NCBI GenBank assembly: GCA_003566215.1
Contig: PXEJ01000402.1
Span: forward strand, 1-8,120
Direction: 5' to 3'
Length of the DNA: 8,120 nucleotides
From: Cyanobacteria bacterium T3Sed10_376R1m
GTDB lineage: Bacteria > Cyanobacteriota > Cyanobacteriia > Cyanobacteriales > Cyanobacteriaceae
Shown here: positions 1-5,552 of the stretch, one piece after another
Layout: the number at the start of each line of letters is the position of its first letter
How positions within the stretch are numbered: position 1 is the first letter of the stretch
Notes under the pieces: generated by a model
What the model saw: the letters and a program-made list of their open reading frames with translations, nothing else
Told to the model about the DNA's origin: nothing
The model's database searches: none
Position numbers and translations under genes: made by a program

Positions 1-11
1 ATGGTGAGGAG

Positions 12-42
12 AATTGACAATGGACAATTATGAGGTTTTATT
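12..42 (+). repeat. Dispersed intergenic repeat, copy 1
   Basis: This is the first of three copies of an AT-rich repeat whose core reads AATTGACAATGGACAATT, followed by ATGAGGTTTTATT. The minus-strand copy at 5524-5552 matches it at 28 of 29 positions. Similarity continues weakly to about position 59 (TCTG, a short gap, then AGTATCT). The core holds a short inverted repeat (AATTG/CAATT). The frame starting at base 1 stays open until a TGA at 31-33, so the repeat may end a plus-strand gene that lies mostly before the window, but ten codons cannot prove this. Similar GTCAATTGTCCATTGTC-type repeats are known to be common in cyanobacterial intergenic DNA; I cannot assign this one to a named family. 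Confidence 0.75.
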
Positions 43-161
43 CTCTGGGTGTAGTATCTGTAATTTTTTTGTTTTAACTATTTTTGTCAAAAAAGCGTTA
101 CTTTTGTGTATTTTTCGATAATTGTAATATGCTTAAACCCTTGATATTTACAGTATCTGAT

Positions 162-920
162 TTATTCAGCAAAATCTAATTGATCAATCAAATCAAAATT
201 AGCGGTTACATTTTGTACATCATCTAACGATTCAAGGGTATCCATTAATCTTAATAAAAATTTGCTTTGTTCGGGATCACTAATTTCCATGATATTATTA
301 GCTATCCAACGCAATTCTGCCTCTTTAACATTGAAATGATTACTTAAACATTGATTTAAGTTTTCCAAGTTACTAACTTCGGTGAACACCTCCGCACCCT
401 GATAGTCTTCTTCGGTAATAATTTCATAACTATCCGCATCGGCTTCTAGGGAAATCTCTAGCAAGATGTTTTCTTCTATTTCTCCTTCAATGAGGACTAC
501 TCCTTTATGGTCAAACATCCAACTAACACAACCAGTTTCTCCCAAATTACCCCCATTTTTACTAAATGCCTCTCGTACATCAGCCGCTGTGCGATTGCGA
601 TTATCTGTCAGTGCTTCAATTAAAACCGCAACTCCCCCCATGCCATAACCTTCATATCTAATTTCTTCTAATGTACTTTCATCATCATTATATGTACCAG
701 CACCTTTCGCAATGGCTCTTTCAATGTTTTCGTTGGGTATTCCTGCGGATTTGGCTTTTTCTACGGCTGTACGTAGCTGAAAATTACCATTAATATCAGC
801 AATACCATTACGTGCGGCTACAATGATTGCACGGGAAAGTTGAGTAAAAGTTTTACCTTTTTTGGCGTCAACCCTTGCTTTTTGTCGTTTGATGTTAGCC
901 CATTTACTATGACCTGCCAT
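162..920 (-). CDS. yebC: YebC/PmpR/TACO1-family translation factor
   Basis: The 252-residue product is a full-length YebC-family protein, close to the ~246 residues usual in bacteria. It begins with the hallmark MAGHSKWANIKRQKA, followed by a basic, helical N-terminal domain (about residues 1-75). The conserved block YEGYGMGGVA, the LTDNRNRTAADVR stretch, GGNLGETGCVSWMF and an acidic C-terminal half (EADADSYEI) follow in the family order. The family was long annotated as a transcriptional regulator (PmpR); more recent work on YebC and mitochondrial TACO1 points to a ribosome-associated role in translating proline-rich stretches. The protein should be cytoplasmic. The start is fixed by the family motif at residue 1; no strong Shine-Dalgarno site precedes it. 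It lies 28 bp behind the DUF2288 gene on the same strand, so the two may be co-transcribed. Identity is very secure; the exact cellular role is less so. Confidence 0.97.
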   Translation of the reverse strand: MAGHSKWANIKRQKARVDAKKGKTFTQLSRAIIVAARNGIADINGNFQLRTAVEKAKSAGIPNENIERAIAKGAGTYNDDESTLEEIRYEGYGMGGVAVLIEALTDNRNRTAADVREAFSKNGGNLGETGCVSWMFDHKGVVLIEGEIEENILLEISLEADADSYEIITEEDYQGAEVFTEVSNLENLNQCLSNHFNVKEAELRWIANNIMEISDPEQSKFLLRLMDTLESLDDVQNVTANFDLIDQLDFAE

Positions 921-948
921 AAAATTTATTTAATTTCTTTTATCCTAC

Positions 949-1236
949 TCAATCTATTTTGATTAACACAAAAGGTTGTACGATAACAGTCTGAAATTGT
1001 TGGGTTTGATTACTATTCCAAAGACTTAATTGTTCTGATGTTGGTTTTTGAATTAGTTGCTCACTAATCCAATGTTGAATGGTATTTGTATCGTTAAGGG
1101 CGATCGCATTTCCCACCTCAATTATATCTAAATTGGCATCAACAACAATGATAGCATCCCTCTGGGCATGAGGTTTTAAGTCTTTCCAATCAACCTGTGC
1201 TAACTGTTCTTGTAATTGGGTTTTTAAATCTGACAT
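949..1236 (-). CDS. DUF2288 family protein of unknown function
   Basis: This small, cytoplasmic-looking protein of 95 residues has no signal peptide or membrane segment. It resembles the DUF2288 family by its opening (MSDLKTQLQEQLAQVDWKDL), the phrase HAQRDAIIVVDANLDI, the HWISEQLIQKP block and the ending QTVIVQPFVLIKI. Its length is normal for the family. No catalytic motif is apparent and I know of no established function. The gene carries an intact HIP1 octamer at 1100-1107. It sits 28 bp upstream of yebC on the same strand and 130 bp downstream of terD, so co-transcription with yebC is likely and with terD possible. No clear ribosome binding site precedes the start, which is not unusual in cyanobacteria. 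Family assignment is from recalled sequence similarity and was not checked by search. Confidence 0.85.
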   Translation of the reverse strand: MSDLKTQLQEQLAQVDWKDLKPHAQRDAIIVVDANLDIIEVGNAIALNDTNTIQHWISEQLIQKPTSEQLSLWNSNQTQQFQTVIVQPFVLIKID

Positions 1237-1263
1237 TTTTTAACATAAACGGTGACACAACTT

Positions 1264-1299
1264 CATAATTGTTCATTATCCATGGGTCCATTGTCAATT
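1264..1299 (-). repeat. Dispersed intergenic repeat, copy 2 (with internal insertion)
   Basis: Read on the minus strand, this copy begins AATTGACAATGGAC and ends CAATTATGAAGTT, matching both halves of copy 1. About 15 bases (CCATGGATAATGAA and neighbours) separate the two halves that are contiguous in copy 1. It lies between the terD stop and the DUF2288 start, about 70 bp past the end of terD and in terD's sense orientation. Its relation to the other copies is clear in the first half and weaker in the second. It may be an expanded or decayed form of the same element. Confidence 0.6.
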
Positions 1300-1366
1300 A
1301 TCCCCCAAGCCGTATTTACAAAGTATCTCTATGGAAAGTTAGGCTGGAGGCTTATGGCAAAAAAAG

Positions 1367-1942
1367 CTAACTATAACGATTAAGAAGGGATTGTAAACCA
1401 CCTTGATACCCAGCACCTACTGCGTTAAGCCGCCATTCACCTTCTTGACTATATAACTGTGCCATAATTACGGCGGTTTCAACGGAAAAATCTTCGCTTA
1501 AGTCATAGCGCAATACTTCTTCCTTGGTTTGAACATCCACAAGGCGAATGTAAGCATTAGTTACTTGACCAAAATTTTGTTTTCTTTTATCAGCTTCGTG
1601 AATGGTGACGGTAATAACTATTTTTTCTACTTCAGGGGGAATTTTACGTAAATCAACAATTAAACCTTCATCATCTCCTTCCCCTTCTCCAGTACGATTG
1701 TCTCCTAAAAGTTTAACAGATTGATCTTGATCGGGACTAACTAGGTTATTGTAAAAAATAAAATGTTTATCAGAAACGATTTTTTCATTGCTTCCTAAAA
1801 GAAACACCGACGCATCGAGGTCAAAATCAGCTCCTGTGTCGGTGACGTTAACATCCCAGCCTACGCCAATAAAAGCAGCAACAAGGCTAGGGGCAACCTT
1901 GGTCAATGAAATCCTTTGTCCTTTTTCTAGTGAAATACTCAT
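1367..1942 (-). CDS. terD: TerD-family calcium-binding stress protein
   Basis: The 191-residue product matches the length and motif order of TerD/TerE/CABP1 proteins: MSISLEKGQRISL at the start, GWD at 28-30, FDLDASVFLL at 40-49, HFIFYNN at 60-66, the acidic loop GDNRTGEGEGDDE at 80-92, FGQVTNAYIRLVD at 124-136, and EGEWRLNAVGAGYQGGL near the end. In characterised members the aspartates of the FDLDAS and GDN...GDDE segments bind Ca2+. The family is linked to tellurite resistance and general stress, and is thought to assemble at the inner face of the membrane. No other ter gene is visible, so this is probably a solitary copy with a general stress role; tellurite resistance should not be assumed. 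The start codon lies only 10 bp from that of lpxD, leaving no room for a separate promoter or a Shine-Dalgarno site, so its promoter must lie within the lpxD coding region. Confidence 0.93.
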   Translation of the reverse strand: MSISLEKGQRISLTKVAPSLVAAFIGVGWDVNVTDTGADFDLDASVFLLGSNEKIVSDKHFIFYNNLVSPDQDQSVKLLGDNRTGEGEGDDEGLIVDLRKIPPEVEKIVITVTIHEADKRKQNFGQVTNAYIRLVDVQTKEEVLRYDLSEDFSVETAVIMAQLYSQEGEWRLNAVGAGYQGGLQSLLNRYS

Positions 1943-1952
1943 AGTTTAGCCC

Positions 1953-2987
1953 ATGAAATTTAGTGATATTGTTACTCAATTATCCCCTGAAAGTCACAGT
2001 TTAATTGATAATCCACATCTTGATCCTGATTTACAAGGTATTACTCCAATTCAAGATGCGATCGCCCATACTCTCAGTTATATTGAAGGAGATAAATTTG
2101 CCAAAATGGTAGTTGAAACTACCGCTTCTGCTCTTATTTTACCACTAGACTCTACACTACAAGAACAAGCAACAAAAAAAGGTCTTGCTTGGTTATCTTC
2201 CCCCTATCCCCGTCTTACTTTTGCCCAAGCCCTTAACCTTTTCTATCAACCTTTTATTCCCAAACCCCAAATACATCCTAGTTCGGTTATTTCTGATGAT
2301 GTGGTATTAGGAAAAGATGTTTCTATCGGGGCAAATGTGGTGATACAAGAAGGAGTTAAATTAGGAGACAATGTTTGTATTTATCCTAATGTAGTAATAT
2401 ATCCCCATAGTGTAATTGGCGATCGCACTTTACTCCATAGTAACTGTACCATTCACGAAAGAACACAAATTGGTCAAAATTGTGTAATTCATAGTGGAGC
2501 TGTCATTGGAGCAGAAGGTTTTGGATTTGTGCCTATTAAGGAAGGCTGGTACAAAATGCCACAATCTGGTTATGTTCTTTTAGAAGAAGGAGTAGAAATT
2601 GGTTGTAATAGTACGGTTGATCGTCCTGCCGTGGGTATAACCCGCATCGGTAAAAATACAAAATTAGATAATTTGGTACATATCGGGCATAATTGTCAAA
2701 TTGGTCAAAATTGTGCTTTTGCAGGGCAAGTTGGTTTGGCTGGAGGGGTTACAGTGGGTAATCGGGTAATACTCGGAGGTCAAGTAGGGGTTGCTAATCA
2801 AGCAATCATTGGAGATGGTGCGATCGCATCTGCCCAAACGGGAATATCAAGTAATGTTAAATCAGGAGAAACCGTCTCCGGCACTCCATCTATGCCCCAT
2901 AAAATCTACCTAAAGGTTTCTGCTATGTATAAAAATCTTCCTGATATGTATAAAGCTTTCCGCCAATCAAAAAAACAAGAGTCTTAA
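1953..2987 (+). CDS. lpxD: UDP-3-O-acylglucosamine N-acyltransferase (lipid A biosynthesis)
   Basis: LpxD adds the N-linked hydroxyacyl chain, from acyl carrier protein, to UDP-3-O-acylglucosamine, the third step of lipid A synthesis, in the cytoplasm. The 344-residue product has the family layout: an N-terminal uridine-binding domain (about 1-105, starting MKFSDIV), then a left-handed beta helix of hexapeptide repeats (about 107-300; IGANVV, LGDNVC, IGQNCV, IGKNTK), then a C-terminal helix (about 315-340). The motif LVHIGHNCQIGQNCAFAG places the expected catalytic histidine at H246, matching the IAHN histidine of E. coli LpxD. The GAEGFGF segment (187-192) and the SGTPSMPHK segment (309-317) are also typical. 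Three HIP1 octamers lie in the gene. No other lpx gene is in the window. The start agrees with the usual MKFS opening and lies 10 bp from the divergent terD start, with no Shine-Dalgarno site. Confidence 0.97.
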   Translation: MKFSDIVTQLSPESHSLIDNPHLDPDLQGITPIQDAIAHTLSYIEGDKFAKMVVETTASALILPLDSTLQEQATKKGLAWLSSPYPRLTFAQALNLFYQPFIPKPQIHPSSVISDDVVLGKDVSIGANVVIQEGVKLGDNVCIYPNVVIYPHSVIGDRTLLHSNCTIHERTQIGQNCVIHSGAVIGAEGFGFVPIKEGWYKMPQSGYVLLEEGVEIGCNSTVDRPAVGITRIGKNTKLDNLVHIGHNCQIGQNCAFAGQVGLAGGVTVGNRVILGGQVGVANQAIIGDGAIASAQTGISSNVKSGETVSGTPSMPHKIYLKVSAMYKNLPDMYKAFRQSKKQES

Positions 2988-3029
2988 GGTTTTTTCCTTT
3001 GAAATAACCCAAAAAGCCATTAAAGTAAA

Positions 3030-3062
3030 GAGTTTAGGCACACCACAAGTATCTCTAAACTC
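3030..3062. repeat. Inverted repeat (8-bp stem, 17-base loop)
   Basis: GAGTTTAG at 3030-3037 is the exact reverse complement of CTAAACTC at 3055-3062, separated by 17 bases. It starts 43 bases after the lpxD stop and could protect or end the lpxD transcript, but no T-run follows on either side, so it is not a standard intrinsic terminator. The stem is mostly A/T and would be only moderately stable. The loop contains AAGTATCTCTA, an 11-mer that also occurs at 1321-1331 downstream of terD. Confidence 0.4.
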
Positions 3063-3309
3063 CCAACCATAGGCTGTTTAACTCTCAAACTAAGCAGAAA
3101 ATAGCAAATTACTTTGCCAACAATCCCCTAGCCCCCCATAGAAATTAACCCAAAGAAAAAATACAATTAAAATCCCGATAGATATTTATGAGAATTGGGC
3201 AAAATGTAATTGCGGATATATAAAAATGACCAAAAAATTAAAGTTCGGTAATTACTCAAGGAAATAACCTTTAATATTAACCCAAAATGAGTCATTATAG
3301 AAAGTAATG

Positions 3310-3338
3310 GTTAACAAATTGTTATATTTTGTTAAGAA
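3310..3338 (+). promoter_or_regulatory. Phased direct repeats resembling an RpaB (HLR1) site
   Basis: Three GTTA-headed octamers lie one helical turn apart: GTTAACAA (3310-3317), GTTATATT (3321-3328) and GTTAAGAA (3331-3338). The known HLR1 element bound by the cyanobacterial response regulator RpaB is two (G/T)TTACA(T/A)(T/A) octamers separated by two bases. The second and third repeats have exactly that spacing, matching at 7 of 8 and 6 of 8 positions. The same bases also hold an inverted repeat, TTAACAAA (3311-3318) and TTTGTTAA (3328-3335). The array lies about 50 bp upstream of the best -10 box, a position from which activation is plausible. HLR1 sites upstream of rpoD3-type sigma genes are reported in other cyanobacteria. 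The AT-rich setting means chance matches are possible. Confidence 0.4.
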
Positions 3339-3365
3339 TCAAGTAAAAGCCCATTAGGCAAAAAA

Positions 3366-3394
3366 TTAGCTGTTAAAAAAAAATCACATATAAT
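3366..3394 (+). promoter_or_regulatory. Candidate promoter of the sigma factor gene
   Basis: A perfect -10 hexamer TATAAT stands at 3389-3394. Seventeen bases upstream is a poor -35 hexamer TTAGCT (3366-3371, 3 of 6 matches to TTGACA), so an activator would probably be needed, in keeping with the regulator-like repeats upstream. Transcription would begin near 3401 and give a leader of about 137 bases before the sigma gene's ATG. Confidence 0.5.
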
Positions 3395-3538
3395 GAACTT
3401 TTATTAACAAACTAACGTCTATAGGGACATTGAAACAAAATTAAGTCATAGCGACTTTAGTTAATCATGAGGATATGTACTCATTCATAATCCTATCATA
3501 AAAAAAATTGCGCTTGAAGTTAGGAGAATATAAGCCCT

Positions 3539-4525
3539 ATGCCCACCGCCAAAGTTAATGCAATCGACAAAAGAAAAATCAGCACAGTAGATATGGTTCG
3601 TACCTACTTGCAAGAAATTGGGAAAGTTCCCCTTTTAAGTCATGAGCAAGAAATTGTGTTTGGTAAACAAGTGCAACTGATGATGGCTATGTATAAAGAA
3701 AAGGAAACTTTAGCCGAAAAATTAGAACGGGAACCAACGCCAGAGGAGTGGGCAGAAGTTGTTGACAAAAGTCCTACGGAATTAAAAAAACTAATTCATC
3801 AAGGGAAACGGGCAAAACAGAAAATGATCGAGGCTAATTTGCGTCTCGTAGTTGCCATCGCCAAAAAGTACCAAAAACGCAACATGGAATTTTTAGACCT
3901 TATCCAAGAAGGTAGTCTTGGTTTAGAGAGGGGAGTAGAGAAATTTGACCCCACTAAGGGATTTAAGTTTTCAACCTATGCCTATTGGTGGATTCGCCAA
4001 GCTATTACCCGTGCGATCGCACAACAGGCTAGAACCATTCGTTTGCCCATTCATATTACCGAAAAACTTAATAAAATAAAGAAAACCCAACGGGAATTGT
4101 CCCAAAAATTGGGTAGAAGCCCCAACCAAGGAGAAATTGCTAAGGAGTTGGACTTAGAACCCTCTCAAATCAGAGAATACTTTAGTATTGCCCGTCAACC
4201 TATTTCCCTAGATGTCAAAGTAGGGGATAATCAAGATACTGAACTATCAGAACTACTAGAAGATAATGGAATTTCCCCAGATAATTACATTACTCAAGAG
4301 TTGATGCGTCAAGACTTACATAAACTTCTAGGGGAATTAACCCCCCAACAACAAGAGGTTGTCAGGCTTCGGTTTGGTTTAGATGATGGTAAAGAACTAT
4401 CTTTAGCAAAAATCGGTCAAAGAATGAGCATTAGTCGTGAGAGAGTAAGACAATTAGAACAACAAGCCCTTGCCCATCTTCGTAAAAAGCGAGGAAGTGT
4501 AAAAGAGTACATTATTACGATGTAA
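3539..4525 (+). CDS. sigD: Group 2 RNA polymerase sigma-70 factor, SigD/RpoD3-like
   Basis: The protein guides RNA polymerase core to promoters. At 328 residues it has region 1.2 (about 17-50, DMVRTYLQEIGKVPLLSHEQE), regions 2.1-2.4 (about 95-165, with EANLRLVVAIAKKYQKRNMEFLDLIQEG and FSTYAYWWIRQAITRAI), region 3 (about 166-245, with RLPIHITEKLNKIKK and SLDVKVGDNQDTEL) and region 4 with its helix-turn-helix (265-318, LSLAKIGQRMSISRERVRQLEQQAL). The short N-terminus lacks the long extension of primary SigA, and the core is far too SigA-like for an alternative SigF or ECF factor, so it is a group 2 factor. The ending (RKKRGSVKEY) and the DMVRTYL opening resemble SigD as I recall it; SigB or SigC types are the alternatives. 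AGGAG at 3522-3526, 12 bases before the ATG, is a fair but distant ribosome binding site. The gene is followed by an intrinsic terminator. Confidence 0.92.
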   Translation: MPTAKVNAIDKRKISTVDMVRTYLQEIGKVPLLSHEQEIVFGKQVQLMMAMYKEKETLAEKLEREPTPEEWAEVVDKSPTELKKLIHQGKRAKQKMIEANLRLVVAIAKKYQKRNMEFLDLIQEGSLGLERGVEKFDPTKGFKFSTYAYWWIRQAITRAIAQQARTIRLPIHITEKLNKIKKTQRELSQKLGRSPNQGEIAKELDLEPSQIREYFSIARQPISLDVKVGDNQDTELSELLEDNGISPDNYITQELMRQDLHKLLGELTPQQQEVVRLRFGLDDGKELSLAKIGQRMSISRERVRQLEQQALAHLRKKRGSVKEYIITM

Positions 4526-4549
4526 AGAAGTCCTATCTTTTTCCCGAAC

Positions 4550-4585
4550 CCCCTTTGCTAATCTTAAAAGCAAGGGGATTTTTTT
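4550..4585 (+). terminator. Intrinsic terminator of the sigma factor gene
   Basis: CCCCTTTGCT (4550-4559) pairs with AGCAAGGGG (4569-4577) to give a nine-base-pair stem with one bulged T and a nine-base loop. A run of seven Ts follows directly (4579-4585). It begins 24 bases after the stop codon. The GC-rich base stands out in AT-rich surroundings. It should separate the sigma gene from the DUF3598 gene. Confidence 0.88.
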
Positions 4586-4636
4586 AGGCTCAATTTTGTT
4601 TTAAAATAAAAAATCAATATATAAATAATAATATTT

Positions 4637-5458
4637 ATGACTTCTTCTCAATGGGAACGTTTATTAAAAAATAGAGGAATTTGGCAAGGCTCATTTACAC
4701 AATTTTCCCCCAAGGGTGAGTTGCTTAAAAATACTCCCACTGAAATCAAATTAGAGGGATTAAATGAAGATAAGACTATTCGTTTAACGGTTACCAGAAT
4801 TGGACAAGATACCCCGCCCCACGTAAACGAATTTACCTATCTTAATCGCAGTATTTTTCTGTTTGAAGATGGTCATTTTTCTAAGGGTTCATTACAATTT
4901 AGCCCTTTTTCTACTTTTGGATCTGAATTTGGTTTTGTGAAGGGCGATCGACGCTTACGAATAGTACAATTATTTGATAAAGATAGTAACTTTGATCAAA
5001 TAACCCTCATAAGAGAATTTCGAGAAAATAGCGGAAAAAAAGAACGTCCCCAACTCACCCTTAATCAACTAGAAGGAGATTGGGAAGGAAAAGCAACTAC
5101 CCTTTATCCAGATTGGCGAGAGCCAGAAACTTACTCCACACTTTTAACCTTAAAACAAACAGATAATCAGGTAACCCAAAGAATCCAAACACCACAATTA
5201 AATACAACCTCAACCGCCACCTTAGAAAATAATACCCTCACTTTTTCTGATCAAGATCAAAACATCAGAACTTTAATGCTTCCTGACGGTGCATCGGTGA
5301 GAGCACCCTTAAAAATAAACCATCGTCAGCCCTTTACAGTAGAATGTGGTTGGTTAATTGAACCTAATCAGAGATTGAGGTTAATTCGTAAGTACGACGA
5401 AACAGGTGCATGGAATAGCGTTACTCTCATCAAAGAATTTAAACAAACTAACAATTAA
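4637..5458 (+). CDS. DUF3598 family protein, two lipocalin-like halves
   Basis: The 273-residue product resembles the DUF3598 family, found mainly in cyanobacteria and plastid-bearing organisms and structurally related to lipocalin/calycin barrels. No biochemical function is firmly known to me. The opening (SQWERLLKNRGIWQGSFTQFSPKGEL) is typical. The sequence is an internal duplication. The first half runs from GIWQGSFT (14-21) to RLRIVQLFDKD...FDQITLIREFRE (106-130); the second from GDWEGKAT (147-154) to RLRLIRKYDETGAWNSVTLIKEFKQ (246-270). No signal peptide or membrane segment is visible, so it should be cytoplasmic. A weak promoter pair (TTGTTT at 4596-4601, TATAAA at 4620-4625) would give an almost leaderless message, and there is no Shine-Dalgarno site. 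The sigma gene's terminator lies upstream, so the gene is probably transcribed alone. It faces tonB tail to tail. Confidence 0.85.
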   Translation: MTSSQWERLLKNRGIWQGSFTQFSPKGELLKNTPTEIKLEGLNEDKTIRLTVTRIGQDTPPHVNEFTYLNRSIFLFEDGHFSKGSLQFSPFSTFGSEFGFVKGDRRLRIVQLFDKDSNFDQITLIREFRENSGKKERPQLTLNQLEGDWEGKATTLYPDWREPETYSTLLTLKQTDNQVTQRIQTPQLNTTSTATLENNTLTFSDQDQNIRTLMLPDGASVRAPLKINHRQPFTVECGWLIEPNQRLRLIRKYDETGAWNSVTLIKEFKQTNN

Positions 5459-5510
5459 AATTTATATCCTAAGAGTGGAACATAAAAAATAATTCAACTA
5501 TTCGGATCAA

Positions 5511-5552
5511 AGATACTTCAGATAATAAAACCTCATCATTGTCCATTGTCAA
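5511..5552 (-). repeat. Dispersed repeat, copy 3, forming the end of the TonB gene
   Basis: On the minus strand, bases 5552-5524 match copy 1 at 28 of 29 positions (core TTGACAATGGACAAT, then ATGAGGTTTTATT). The match resumes through TCTG and AGTATCT to 5511 with a short gap. The repeat overlaps the TonB-family gene: GAC AAT GGA CAA TGA in the repeat encodes the last residues D-N-G-Q and the stop. The single mismatch, at 5537, is the central base of that stop codon. Confidence 0.8.

Larger units (their letters stand above)
2988..3538. other. 551-bp gene-free region before the sigma factor gene
   Basis: I see no credible protein gene in this AT-rich stretch. Its lpxD-proximal end has a stem-loop candidate (3030-3062) but no classic intrinsic terminator. 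The middle (about 3100-3300) shows a weak promoter-like pair, TTGGGC at 3195-3200 and TATAAA at 3219-3224, and a 9-bp near-palindrome ATGAGTCAT at 3287-3295. The right half holds the phased GTTA repeats (3310-3338), a strong -10 box (3389-3394) and a leader of about 137 bases. In the leader AAGTC/GACTT (3443-3457) and AGGAT/ATCCT (3470-3494) could form small hairpins. A small RNA could be encoded here, but nothing in the sequence proves one. Confidence 0.6.

Noticed and set aside
85..112. Hairpin with T-run as a yebC terminator
   Set aside because: The possible stem AAAAG/CTTTT is only five A/T-rich pairs, too weak to call a terminator in such AT-rich DNA.
466..648. Open frame of 60 codons on the plus strand
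   Set aside because: It lies wholly opposite yebC, whose family match is secure, and its translation resembles no known protein.
1337..1372. AGTTAG/CTAACT inverted repeat as a terD terminator
   Set aside because: The six-base arms are 24 bases apart, one overlaps the stop codon, and no T-run follows on the terD strand at the end of the stem.
1367..1942. Tellurite resistance operon
   Set aside because: Only one TerD-family gene is present, with no terA, terB, terC or terZ beside it.
3539..4525. Primary sigma factor SigA (group 1)
   Set aside because: The protein is too short, lacks the long N-terminal extension, and its C-terminus differs from that of SigA; group 2 fits better.
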